Source of the DNA: a virus
Reading direction: 5' to 3' (one strand)
Length of the DNA: 23,772 nt
IMG/VR virus record: IMGVR_UViG_3300042924_001470
Coordinates: 1 to 23,772 of that record
Position 1 is the stretch's first letter. Every line of letters starts with the position of its first letter. Shown one piece after another: positions 6,553 through 13,437 of this stretch. The notes beneath the pieces were generated by a model, which worked only from the letters and a program-made list of their open reading frames with translations, was not told the origin of the DNA and did no database searches. A program made the translations under genes and the position numbers.

Positions 6553-7173
6553 TTACTTACAGTTTAATTGTACAAAATATTCATTGTAGTACTCAGTACA
6601 AGCTAAAAGACGCTCTCTAATGGACTCTTCTGTTGAAATGTTACGTTCATACCTTAGTACTGTTATTCTCTTTCTAGGGTCAATGTGAGATACCTTGTGA
6701 ATAGTTTTATTGTCCCAATCAGATAGTAGAAAGTCATCTGTATCAATCATGCAGTAGATTAACTCAGCTGATTCCTTGTCACATAGCATCATGTAGCCTC
6801 TCAACTGCCACTCATAGTCTTTATTGATTCCTTCTGCTGCTATAGCTGGGAAAGTCTCTAAGGACCATGATGTCTTGATGTCAATGATTGAATTCTCTAA
6901 AATGATATCAGGTGTACCAATTAGACAGTCATTCTGTATAGTTTCTTCATTCTTGATGTAGAATGTATCTCTAATCTGATTAACAAGCTCTATAGACTCA
7001 TGCTCAAAGTCTGTACCTTTCTGCATTGCCTTTGTAGAGATAAAAGAGTTATAGCCAAAGAAATCTTCTTTTGCCTTGTTAGCTATGTAAGACTTAGTAG
7101 TCTGACTCAATACTTCTGACTTAGTGCGTGACTCAGTCATTAATCTTCCTAGTGATGATGGGTGCCATTTCAT
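6553..7173 (-). CDS. YqaJ/lambda-exonuclease-like PD-(D/E)XK nuclease
   Basis: This 206-residue protein carries the YqaJ-type exonuclease motifs: an early acid in KGTDFEHESIE (E57 region), the catalytic core GTPDIILENSIIDIKTSW with D89 and D98-x-K100, and the later 'YEWQLRGYMMLC' segment with the family's conserved Gln. Such enzymes chew the 5' strand of double-stranded DNA to expose a 3' single strand for annealing. The gene overlaps the ERF gene by four bases. ERF plus exonuclease is a two-component recombination pair like Red beta and exo, used in phage DNA replication and genome circularisation or concatemer formation. Confidence 0.85.
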   Translation of the reverse strand: MKWHPSSLGRLMTESRTKSEVLSQTTKSYIANKAKEDFFGYNSFISTKAMQKGTDFEHESIELVNQIRDTFYIKNEETIQNDCLIGTPDIILENSIIDIKTSWSLETFPAIAAEGINKDYEWQLRGYMMLCDKESAELIYCMIDTDDFLLSDWDNKTIHKVSHIDPRKRITVLRYERNISTEESIRERLLACTEYYNEYFVQLNCK

Positions 7174-7733
7174 AGTGCTTGTATTTGTTGTTTGGTTAAA
7201 TTGAAATCTGCTTTTAATTTCTCTGCTGTGTACTTTCCTGACTCAATTGACTTAAGAGCTTCTTTGAATCTGTCATCTGTTAGAGTTGGTTTTTCAGCTA
7301 CTGTAACTGGTTCTAATGATTCAACACCATCATTCTCAGTGATGTCATAGGCTGATTGATAAAGATACCTTCTATTGTAAGTGATAGTAGATCCTAATCT
7401 TTGGATAGCATCAACTACAGATGTACCACCACCTTTAGCTAACATTTCAGCATCAACATAAGGGATGATAACTTCATAGAAATCAGTTTTATCATCTGAA
7501 TTAACTAGTGTTAGTACACAAATCCCTTCATTCTTTAAGAATTTAGGATAAGCATTTACTCCATACTTAGCATTTAATTCATTAACAATAGGCATAAAAT
7601 CTGTAAGCTCATGGTACCTAAATCCAGAGAATTTGTTAAGTCCTGATTTTGGAATTTTACGCTTACTAATTTCCAACTTAATTGCAGCCATCCTAAGATG
7701 CAATGTTGGTAGTTTTTCTTCTTGGTTTTGCAT
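7170..7733 (-). CDS. ERF-family single-strand annealing recombinase
   Basis: This 187-residue protein fits the ERF superfamily: 'PKSGLNKFSGFRYHELTDFM' (28-47) is the typical start of the core, and IQRLGSTITYNRRYLYQSAY (110-129) is the hallmark 'GS-x-x-TY-x-R-RY' segment. The C-terminal third, after a short linker, ends in a small helical domain (about 159-187) that may contact SSB or DNA. ERF proteins form rings on single-stranded DNA and anneal complementary strands. Its own promoter lies 20-50 bases upstream, and the nuclease partner follows with a four-base overlap. Confidence 0.85.
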   Translation of the reverse strand: MQNQEEKLPTLHLRMAAIKLEISKRKIPKSGLNKFSGFRYHELTDFMPIVNELNAKYGVNAYPKFLKNEGICVLTLVNSDDKTDFYEVIIPYVDAEMLAKGGGTSVVDAIQRLGSTITYNRRYLYQSAYDITENDGVESLEPVTVAEKPTLTDDRFKEALKSIESGKYTAEKLKADFNLTKQQIQAL

Positions 7734-7754
7734 ATATATTTATTTAATTGTTTA

Positions 7755-7785
7755 CAAATGTAATAATTTTATTTAGTTGTGCAAC
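7755..7785 (-). promoter_or_regulatory. Bacteroidota-type promoter for the ERF operon
   Basis: On the minus strand TACATTTG (7762-7755) fits the -7 consensus TAnnTTTG, and GTTG (7785-7782) lies 19 bases upstream at the -33 position. Predicted transcription starts near 7750, about 15 bases before the ERF start codon. An inverted repeat TAGTTG-TG-CAACTA (7774-7787) covers the -33 box and may be an operator. Confidence 0.65.
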
Positions 7786-7788
7786 TAT

Positions 7789-7995
7789 TTAGAATAAAAA
7801 TAATTGAATATACCACCATCTAGGAGGAATTATCTGACCTATTAGCTTATCATCCTTGTGATCTTCACCATCCCAAATGACTTGAGTTACTTTGTAATAT
7901 TCCACTCCACCAAATCTATTTATTTTCACTACCTCACCTACAAAGTAGCAGTCACTATCTTCTGTATCTTTTATTTTATCTCCTATTTTCAGCAT
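7789..7995 (-). CDS. Hypothetical protein, 68 aa
   Basis: This 68-residue product is predicted to be mostly beta strands: MLKIGDKIKDTEDSDCYFVG at the start, then VVKINRFGGVEYYKVTQVIWDGEDH and a hydrophobic aromatic end. The layout of 'IGDKI' followed by 'GEVVKIN' and 'Y-x-V' resembles small SH3-like or KOW-like barrels. I cannot assign a family. It overlaps the VRR-NUC gene by seven bases and its stop touches the inverted repeat of the ERF promoter, so it ends the primase operon. Confidence 0.55.
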   Translation of the reverse strand: MLKIGDKIKDTEDSDCYFVGEVVKINRFGGVEYYKVTQVIWDGEDHKDDKLIGQIIPPRWWYIQLFLF

Positions 7996-8462
7996 AGCAA
8001 AGTATTATACCATTCAACAAATGTGTCAAAGTCTCTAGCAATGTAGTAGATACCTTTTGCACTCTCTATCTTTTGCTGATACTGCTTTTGTACCTCAGAC
8101 TGTCTATCTTTACCATACTTCACTTCAATCTTGACTGACTTGCCATTAATAGTAGCTGAAATATCAGCAGTTCCTTTGGTACCTTGTCCTGGTGTCCACT
8201 TACCGGGTAACTGCTTAGTGTATGCTATCTCACCAGTTCCTACTTGTATCTTGTTACCTTCTCTGTATTGTCCTTGATTGCCTATCCTCTCAGCTTGATT
8301 TCCAGTAGCATTGATGTAGAATATTATAGACTTAGTCAGGCTATTAGCTGAGTTATCTGACCAATCTGTAGATGGTAGATAGTTAGGATTCATACTAGGA
8401 TACTTAGCTTTAAGAGTCTCAAGCTCTAAGGCCTTGAGTTTTGCTTTGTTTTCTTTGGTCAT
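7989..8462 (-). CDS. VRR-NUC-like nuclease (PD-(D/E)XK superfamily)
   Basis: The C-terminal half of this 157-residue protein matches the VRR-NUC domain: GTKGTADISATINGKSVKIE with D100, then E113-V-K115, and QSEVQKQYQQKIESAKGIYY where the Q and helix complete the fold. The N-terminal half is Asn- and Ser-rich and low in motifs. Such phage nucleases often act on branched DNA (Holliday junctions or replication forks) or as general endonucleases. It is placed in the replication operon after the PAPS-reductase-like gene with a five-base gap. Biochemical substrate is not known from sequence. Confidence 0.8.
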   Translation of the reverse strand: MTKENKAKLKALELETLKAKYPSMNPNYLPSTDWSDNSANSLTKSIIFYINATGNQAERIGNQGQYREGNKIQVGTGEIAYTKQLPGKWTPGQGTKGTADISATINGKSVKIEVKYGKDRQSEVQKQYQQKIESAKGIYYIARDFDTFVEWYNTLLC

Positions 8463-8467
8463 AGTTA

Positions 8468-9295
8468 TTAATTAAATGAGCACACACATTTGTCATCATC
8501 TGTGCTAAAATTCATTGTTAAGTTTTGTGGTAATTGTGACAATTTAACCAAATCATTGATAGATTTATGACCTCTAAATGATGTAGTACTATGTTTCTGT
8601 TCTTGTTCATTAAACCAGTCAATAAAACGTGTGCCAAATCTAATATTTTCTACTAAATTACTATCTGATTTCTTCCAGCACAGCTCACAATTACCATATT
8701 TTCCATGTAGATTTAACTTAAATTCTTGCTTATCCCAGTATTTATTCAAATCTAATTGAGATACTGGTGAGTCAAAATCAGTTAATAAAGGATAAATTCT
8801 TTTTTTATCTTCTTTAATTTCAGCCCAGCTTATTCTCTTAGGCATGTCTTCTTTCCTAAAGCCTATAGCTATTTTATAGTTGTTAACTCCAAAAATATCA
8901 TCACATAGTTTTTTTGCTGGTGTTGTTTTTAAATTCTCAGAACAATATGGAGCATTTTGATTAGGCATCCCTTTAAAAATACCTTTTGTCTTATGCTCTA
9001 TCATGTTTGAAAAAGTCTGAGCACTCATGTCTAATTCATTATAACTTACAATTTTATATTTTATTCCAGTTCCTAAGTCATTAGAATAAATCCCTTCAAT
9101 TTTTATTATAGGAATTTGCCAATATTTCTCAATGTTATCTAAAAACTGTATTGTCTCAGGTCGTTCCATTCCAGTATTACAAAAGACATATACTTTATTA
9201 AAATCTTTATACTTATTACTCATCTGAATGTGTCGTGCCATCATAGCTGATGACCTACCACCTGAGATAGTCACCATTAAGTTTTCTTTGGTCAT
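8468..9295 (-). CDS. PAPS reductase-like PP-loop protein
   Basis: From the ATG at 9295 the product has 275 residues. The PP-loop SGGRSS is at 11-16 (MVTISGGRSSAMMARHIQ), followed by VYVFCNTGMERPETIQFLDN, typical of phage PAPS reductase/sulfurtransferase-like proteins. Cys pairs at C203/C206 (GNCELC) and C270/C272 (KCVC) could bind a metal or an iron-sulfur cluster. The start at 9295 overlaps the upstream stop as ATGA, which is why I prefer it; an ATG at 9343 would add 16 residues and overlap by 52 bases. The function in phages is uncertain: sulfur metabolism, DNA phosphorothioation (DndC-like) or nucleotide modification have been proposed for relatives. No Dnd partner is visible here. Confidence 0.8.
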   Translation of the reverse strand: MTKENLMVTISGGRSSAMMARHIQMSNKYKDFNKVYVFCNTGMERPETIQFLDNIEKYWQIPIIKIEGIYSNDLGTGIKYKIVSYNELDMSAQTFSNMIEHKTKGIFKGMPNQNAPYCSENLKTTPAKKLCDDIFGVNNYKIAIGFRKEDMPKRISWAEIKEDKKRIYPLLTDFDSPVSQLDLNKYWDKQEFKLNLHGKYGNCELCWKKSDSNLVENIRFGTRFIDWFNEQEQKHSTTSFRGHKSINDLVKLSQLPQNLTMNFSTDDDKCVCSFN

Positions 9296-9513
9296 ATTTC
9301 TAAGTATATCATTTGTAACAATAACTCTTTTAAACTTAGACATGGACTTAATGACTCTATATCTTCTCTTTCGGTCACAGTACCAAATGAGCCTTTAAAA
9401 TTAGTAGTAAAGGACAATATAGTAAAGTGTCCATTGTACTTAAGGTTAGCTATTACACACACTGTAGACATCAACTCATTGACATCCATTTGTTCCATCA
9501 TTTTTTTATTCAT
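9292..9513 (-). CDS. Hypothetical protein, 73 aa
   Basis: This 73-residue product has a beta-rich core (HFTILSFTTNFKGSFGTVTE) followed by 'REDIESLSPCLSLKELLLQM'. Similar short phage proteins with 'HFTIxxFTTNxxxxFGT' and an 'LSPFxTLEEA'-like helix accompany replication genes, with no known function. It overlaps the primase gene by four bases upstream (ATGA) and, with the chosen start, the PAPS-reductase-like gene by four bases downstream, so it is embedded in a coupled operon. Confidence 0.6.
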   Translation of the reverse strand: MNKKMMEQMDVNELMSTVCVIANLKYNGHFTILSFTTNFKGSFGTVTEREDIESLSPCLSLKELLLQMIYLEI

Positions 9514-11756
9514 TTCTCTTCTATTTTTTTAATTAAATTTATTACTTGCTGTCTACTTATACCTAACTGCTCAGCTACTTTTGTTCTGTTAAAGTTACTA
9601 TCTGACTTGTAGATAGATAACAATTTGTCATAGGTAGTCTCAGCTCCTTTCATAGCTGATTTAATATCTTTCAATTCAGCTGCTTCAATCTTTATTTTCT
9701 TAGCATTCATGATAAAGTAGTTACTTAACTTCTCAGCTTTAAGAATACTATCTTTAGTTACTTCTAACACATTGACTTTCTCATCAAAATTACTTGAGAA
9801 TAAGTGAATTAACAAAGCAAATCTAGGGATGTAACTCTTTTGCTTAGGATACATTGATTTAAGATATTCATTCTCCTCATCATTGTTTTGCTCCTTAGTT
9901 ATTCTGTTAAAGATTCGCTTCCATTCCTCTTTAGCTTCTTGCTTGAATTTAACTGTGTTAGTGATTATTTTGCCATCATTATCTCTCTTAATAAATGCAC
10001 TCTTTAAACCTTGATAAAATCTAGTGATAGTGTTGCTATACCACATGATATCAGCTATGTGCATTTCATTCTCATTGTACTCCTCAACTTTTGCATCAGG
10101 AAAGCTCAATAACATTCTATCTAAGAAACCATTGTCTTTATTCTCATCTGTAGCAAATTGATTAAAGATACTTGGCTGTATACCTCCGAGCACTGGTATA
10201 AATGGTCTCTCAATAAATGATCCTTTTCTAGTCATTCTATTCACAGATACTGACTTGCTACTCCAACATGATAACCAAAACTCTAAGTCAGATCCAGCTC
10301 TATATTTATTCATGTCTTTAAACCATCCAGCAAGCTCATCTTTAAATACACCAACTGAATTATCTGACTCCTGGTGTAAGTCAACCAATGCCTCTAATGT
10401 AATATCATTAGCAATAAACTGAGTCTTTTTAGGTTTAATTGGCTCAGGGTGTTCTTCTTTCTCTTTCTTAGATAAATCATTATAGTAGTTGAACACTTCC
10501 ATCTGATCTGAGTATCTCTTTATCTCTTTAAAGTTTAATGCATTCAATGGCTTTATTATGTTATCAATACTTGGAGTCTTACCTATACCAGCTCTACCTA
10601 CTACAGCTAACCAAATTACACCAGGCTCAGTCCATCCTTTTTTAACTTCTATCTCATGAGTATTACCAACACAAACAGATATTAACCAAAGTAAACTACA
10701 ACCCATGTAGTCAATATTAGCATCTAGTTTGTTGTTACATTCTAAGATGTAGTGTTGTATCTCATCAGGAAAGATATCTAATGGAAAGTTAATTCCTGAG
10801 ATAGGTAGTGGTTTATCAATTTTAGGCTTATTCTCTTCTATCTCTTTCTTTCTTCTAGATCCAAATCCTTGTTCATACAAGTCCTTAGTAGCCTCTTTAA
10901 AGTCACCATTGTGCATCTTGTGTGCGTATGCTACAAATGGACTTATTAATTTCTCATGTGGATAAACTGTGCCAGTTGAAAATAAGTACATGCATCCACT
11001 ATCTTTGAACACACTACCTGAATGTGCAGAAGTTGCTCCATGTCTCTTGATTAAGTAGTGGTCTTTCTTTTGACCATTAGTAGGGATAAAGAAATCATCC
11101 TGAATAACTGACCAAATATCTGTCTTATCATTAAAATCTTGCCAAGGTGTTACCTCATCATCTGAGTAAATCTTTGGCTCTTTCTTTGGCTCTTCTGGTG
11201 CCTTATCAATGTAATTGTAAGCTGATGATATATTCCATAGTGTTTGCCTATCATCATCTGTTATAAATTCTAGTTGAAAATAAGACCTTGTATTGTCTAA
11301 TTTTTTACCAGGATAAACAAAGACATAGCCACCAGTACCTCTAGTCTCAATTACAGCCTCTTTATGACCTTTTAACTTAGCTATCTTTGAGTTCCCTACT
11401 ACTCTCTTAGACTTGTATAAAATGTGATAGCCACCACTTTTAGTCACATAGACAGAAAACTTTGACTCAAAGTCTAAGATGTTATCTTTAAGAGTCTGAT
11501 AGTATTCTTTCCAAAACTGGTCCTTCTCAAGTTGTGTTGAGAATACCTTAGTGTCAACATCAATGACCTCTAATGATTCAAAGCCAGTGACTATACCTAT
11601 CCCTTTTGTAGATGGCTTTCTTAGATTGATTAGGAATTGTTCTTCTGTTAATTTTTCAGATTGACATTCTTTCCAAGCATGATTAGGAATTTTATTTTCT
11701 CCTATAGTTATTACTGAGAAATGATCTAAAAAATTTAATGCTTGTAATTCTTCCAT
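9510..11756 (-). CDS. Bifunctional primase-polymerase / DUF3987 helicase
   Basis: This 748-residue protein is the main replication enzyme in the window. The N-terminal prim-pol domain shows the metal motif VIDVD (64-68), SGGYH (107-111) and ETRGTGGY (137-144), the three hallmarks of AEP-type primase-polymerases. After a linker with a region (about 220-300) that looks like a PriCT or zinc-free connector, a DUF3987 superfamily 3-like ATPase domain follows with Walker A GRAGIGKTPS (387-396) and a Walker B-like VGVFKDELAGWF stretch. The last 30 residues form a helix-turn-helix (RTKVAEQLGISRQQVINLIK). It would synthesise primers and unwind DNA at the origin. The origin-like repeats lie immediately upstream. 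Confidence 0.9.
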   Translation of the reverse strand: MEELQALNFLDHFSVITIGENKIPNHAWKECQSEKLTEEQFLINLRKPSTKGIGIVTGFESLEVIDVDTKVFSTQLEKDQFWKEYYQTLKDNILDFESKFSVYVTKSGGYHILYKSKRVVGNSKIAKLKGHKEAVIETRGTGGYVFVYPGKKLDNTRSYFQLEFITDDDRQTLWNISSAYNYIDKAPEEPKKEPKIYSDDEVTPWQDFNDKTDIWSVIQDDFFIPTNGQKKDHYLIKRHGATSAHSGSVFKDSGCMYLFSTGTVYPHEKLISPFVAYAHKMHNGDFKEATKDLYEQGFGSRRKKEIEENKPKIDKPLPISGINFPLDIFPDEIQHYILECNNKLDANIDYMGCSLLWLISVCVGNTHEIEVKKGWTEPGVIWLAVVGRAGIGKTPSIDNIIKPLNALNFKEIKRYSDQMEVFNYYNDLSKKEKEEHPEPIKPKKTQFIANDITLEALVDLHQESDNSVGVFKDELAGWFKDMNKYRAGSDLEFWLSCWSSKSVSVNRMTRKGSFIERPFIPVLGGIQPSIFNQFATDENKDNGFLDRMLLSFPDAKVEEYNENEMHIADIMWYSNTITRFYQGLKSAFIKRDNDGKIITNTVKFKQEAKEEWKRIFNRITKEQNNDEENEYLKSMYPKQKSYIPRFALLIHLFSSNFDEKVNVLEVTKDSILKAEKLSNYFIMNAKKIKIEAAELKDIKSAMKGAETTYDKLLSIYKSDSNFNRTKVAEQLGISRQQVINLIKKIEEK

Positions 11757-11778
11757 TCTGCATAATGTTTTTAAAAAC

Positions 11779-11828
11779 TAAAGCCCATTAATCTCCAGTG
11801 ATGCAGCACTTTTGACTAATGAGCTTTA
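11779..11828 (-). promoter_or_regulatory. Strong hairpin in the primase leader
   Basis: Arms TAAAGCCCATTA (11779-11790) and TAATGAGCTTTA (11817-11828) pair over 12 bases with a single G-U in the minus-strand RNA. Inside the loop a second stem AGTG/CACT (11797-11800, 11807-11810) closes on six bases. It ends 23 bases before the primase start codon and is followed by a T-rich stretch, so it may act as attenuator or leader regulator. Confidence 0.5.
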
Positions 11829-11834
11829 AAAAAA

Positions 11835-11885
11835 TGTCCTAGTGACTAATAATTAACCTTCTGCATTGTTAATTTTCACTGGACA
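11835..11885 (-). promoter_or_regulatory. Second cruciform or leader hairpin upstream of primase
   Basis: TGTCC and AGTGA (11835-11845, one bulged T) pair with TCACT and GGACA (11876-11885). Inside, AATTAAC (11851-11857) pairs with GTTAATT (11868-11874) across a ten-base loop. In total 17 base pairs with small internal loops. The outer arm touches the -7 box of the primase promoter, so it could form as DNA cruciform or, mostly, in the mRNA leader. Confidence 0.5.
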
Positions 11886-11913
11886 AATGTAGTAATTTTT
11901 CTTAGATTACAAA
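11884..11913 (-). promoter_or_regulatory. Bacteroidota-type promoter for the primase operon
   Basis: On the minus strand TTTG (11913-11910) and TACATTTG (11891-11884) are separated by 18 bases, matching the -33 and -7 consensus of Bacteroidota housekeeping promoters. The start would be near 11878, giving a leader of about 120 bases with two hairpins before the primase ATG. Confidence 0.7.
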
Positions 11914-11921
11914 AAATGATT

Positions 11922-12100
11922 AGGTGTAAACTACTGTAAAGTGACTTTACACCTGACTTTACAGTAAAAAGCTAGGTTTTATCAAGGATACAGCCGTTTT
12001 AGGTGTAAAGTTTACAGTAAAATTTATTTTTAAAAATTTTTTTAATTTATTTTTTTTTTACCTACTGTAAAGTGACTTTACACTTTACACTTTACACCTA
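11922..12100. repeat. Iteron array, candidate replication origin
   Basis: The hexamer TGTAAA or its complement TTTACA occurs ten times in about 175 bases, in both orientations, most often as AGGTGTAAA, CTTTACACC or TACTGTAAAG. The core palindrome GTAAAGTGACTTTAC occurs twice, inside a 22-base exact direct repeat at 11931-11952 and 12062-12083. Three copies of CTTTACA stand head to tail with a seven-base period at 12076, 12083 and 12090. Between the two clusters lies a very AT-rich tract (about 12018-12060, runs of T and A) that could be the unwinding element. The segment lies between the primase gene and the DnaA-domain-IV-like gene. No consensus DnaA box (TTATCCACA) is seen. An operator cluster for a repressor is the alternative. 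Confidence 0.7.
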
Positions 12101-12475
12101 TCTTTCTAAGTACTGATTATTAGTAATTCTCTCCTTAATGATTCTCAAATCAGTTGTGTTGTTACATTTTATAACATCCTCAAAAATAGAGTACTTAGGT
12201 AGTTCAATTGGTCTATCACTAGGATAGAGATAGTCTTTAATTGGTGCAATAATGTCATCATAAATCTTGTCAGAGTTTTGAAATTGCTTGTCTATTTTAA
12301 TTCCATTAAGTACAGTTGCGTGGTGTTTGTTTAACATTCTACCTATTTCACAGAGATTAAAATTAAGTTTAAACAGCTCAGAGAAAATGTAGTCTCGCTT
12401 GTACACCAGGTCTCTCTGTCTACCACTACTGGTCAGGTTGTGTAGCTCAATCATATATTTGATTTTTTCTATCAT
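12098..12475 (-). CDS. DnaA domain IV-like DNA-binding protein
   Basis: This 125-residue protein resembles the C-terminal DNA-binding domain of DnaA without the ATPase. 'SSGRQRDLVYKRDYIFSELF' (16-35) matches the basic loop and helix (R-x-x-x-x-Y-x-R), and CEIGRMLNKHHATVLNGIK (42-60) matches the DnaA signature helix 'IG-x-x-x-x-R-x-H-A-T-V-x-x-x-I'. The His at 52 and Thr at 54 sit where DnaA contacts bases. The remaining 65 residues are not recognised. The stop codon lies inside the iteron array, so a role as an origin-binding initiator for this phage is likely. It overlaps the upstream gene by four bases. Confidence 0.75.
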   Translation of the reverse strand: MIEKIKYMIELHNLTSSGRQRDLVYKRDYIFSELFKLNFNLCEIGRMLNKHHATVLNGIKIDKQFQNSDKIYDDIIAPIKDYLYPSDRPIELPKYSIFEDVIKCNNTTDLRIIKERITNNQYLER

Positions 12476-12714
12476 GATATTTTCTTTTGGTCAATATTCT
12501 TAAAGATGTCAGAGTCTGAGTCTATCCTTCCAGTAGCCTTTATAAAGTCTACCTCTAGCTTAGCTGAGTTGATGATAACAGATCCAATTGAGCTAATAGC
12601 TTTGGCTTTGTCAACCTCTTCTTTTATCTGTTCATTACTTAAAGACTCATCATTAAGTCTTTCTAGTGCTGCAAACATGTGGTCACGTAGATCACTGATT
12701 TTGTTTCTTGCCAT
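12472..12714 (-). CDS. Conserved phage protein, 80 aa
   Basis: The product begins MARNKISDLRDHMFAALERL and continues with AISSIGSVIINSAKLEVDFI. This two-helix pattern, 'ISDLRxHxFxxLExL' then 'GxVIxNSAKxExDF', is a common small protein in replication regions of Bacteroidota phages, of unknown function. Its helices suggest an oligomeric or DNA-associated accessory. It overlaps the HNH gene by 23 bases and the DnaA-like gene by four, so the three are coupled. Confidence 0.65.
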   Translation of the reverse strand: MARNKISDLRDHMFAALERLNDESLSNEQIKEEVDKAKAISSIGSVIINSAKLEVDFIKATGRIDSDSDIFKNIDQKKIS

Positions 12715-13315
12715 TGATTGTTTTGTTTAGTTTACTTGTTAATTTAATTACTTGTTGTATTTCTTGAGGGAATCTTTGGATGCTATTTCTTATGACATTG
12801 TCCTTCATACTTATGCATTGTAAGTTTTCAAGTTGACAGTTCCTGGTGTTACCATCCTTAAAAGTTATTATGTGCTTGTTAGGAATTGGTCCATTAGCAT
12901 CAATCCATATTTTATTGTGGTAAAGAATCCACTTGCTATCTCTTATCTTGTAGTACAGATATACTCTACCACTTTGATCAGCATCTTTTCTCTCTACTAT
13001 TGTTCCGTCAGGTTTCCAGTTATGTGGTCTGTTACCTGGTTTAAACATTGTAGCTTTGACTTTCTCATAAACTTCTGTAGGCATTTCTTTACCTTTGTTG
13101 AATGGTGTATGTCCAGGTTTAAATCTAAACTTTTTACCACCATTAATTAAATTCTGTCTACCTGATGAGTCTGACCTTTTAAACTCTAGTGTCTTCTTTA
13201 GGCCCATTGAGAAAGCTCTATTAGCTACTTGAGAATAAGTCAATCCTAAGTCATCAGCAATACCTTGAGTCCTTTCATGAGGGAATCTTTGTTTTATGAT
13301 TTCATTAGGTGTCAT
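12692..13315 (-). CDS. HNH endonuclease-like protein
   Basis: This 207-residue protein has an N-terminal helix-turn-helix-like segment (ERTQGIADDLGLTYSQVANR, 14-33), a basic linker with 'KPGHTPFNKGK' and 'KPGNRPHNWKPDG', and an HNH_3-like core: LYHNKIWIDANGPIPNKHII (131-150) followed by FKDGNTRNCQLENLQ. The His of LYH, the central N and the terminal His/Asn cluster match HNH family metal-binding. Such proteins in phages act as nicking or homing-type endonucleases, or as site-specific DNA-binding accessories in replication. The start ATG overlaps the tiny membrane ORF stop as ATGA. Confidence 0.75.
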   Translation of the reverse strand: MTPNEIIKQRFPHERTQGIADDLGLTYSQVANRAFSMGLKKTLEFKRSDSSGRQNLINGGKKFRFKPGHTPFNKGKEMPTEVYEKVKATMFKPGNRPHNWKPDGTIVERKDADQSGRVYLYYKIRDSKWILYHNKIWIDANGPIPNKHIITFKDGNTRNCQLENLQCISMKDNVIRNSIQRFPQEIQQVIKLTSKLNKTINGKKQNQ

Positions 13316-13437
13316 GGCTTGATATATTTTACAATTGTGTCAACATTAGCAATAGCCACTAACATCATTAAAATGAGAATTGCTACTATTATAATAGCAT
13401 CATTTAGGAATTTCAATCTGTTGTCTAGTTTTATAAT
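13312..13437 (-). CDS. Tiny single-pass membrane protein, non-ATG start
   Basis: An open frame fills the gap between two genes, but it has no ATG at its start. Reading from an ATT codon at 13437 gives 41 residues (IKLDNRLKFLNDAIIIVAIL, then a second hydrophobic stretch, ending DTIVKYIKP). From a TTG codon at 13416 it would have 34 residues. The stop overlaps the HNH start by four bases (ATGA), a coupling that would be unlikely by chance. The whole middle is one transmembrane helix flanked by charges. Function is unknown. Start choice is uncertain. Confidence 0.45.
   Translation of the reverse strand: MIKLDNRLKFLNDAIIIVAILILMMLVAIANVDTIVKYIKP

Noticed and set aside
11922-12100. CRISPR array from the repeated TTTACA motifs
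   Set aside because: Repeats are 6-9 bases, in both orientations and with irregular spacing; there are no spacers or cas genes.
11757-12100. DnaA boxes of the TTATCCACA type
   Set aside because: None seen by eye; the TTTACA repeats do not match that consensus.
12833-13150. A 105-codon plus-strand frame
   Set aside because: It lies entirely antisense to the HNH gene, whose motifs are clear.
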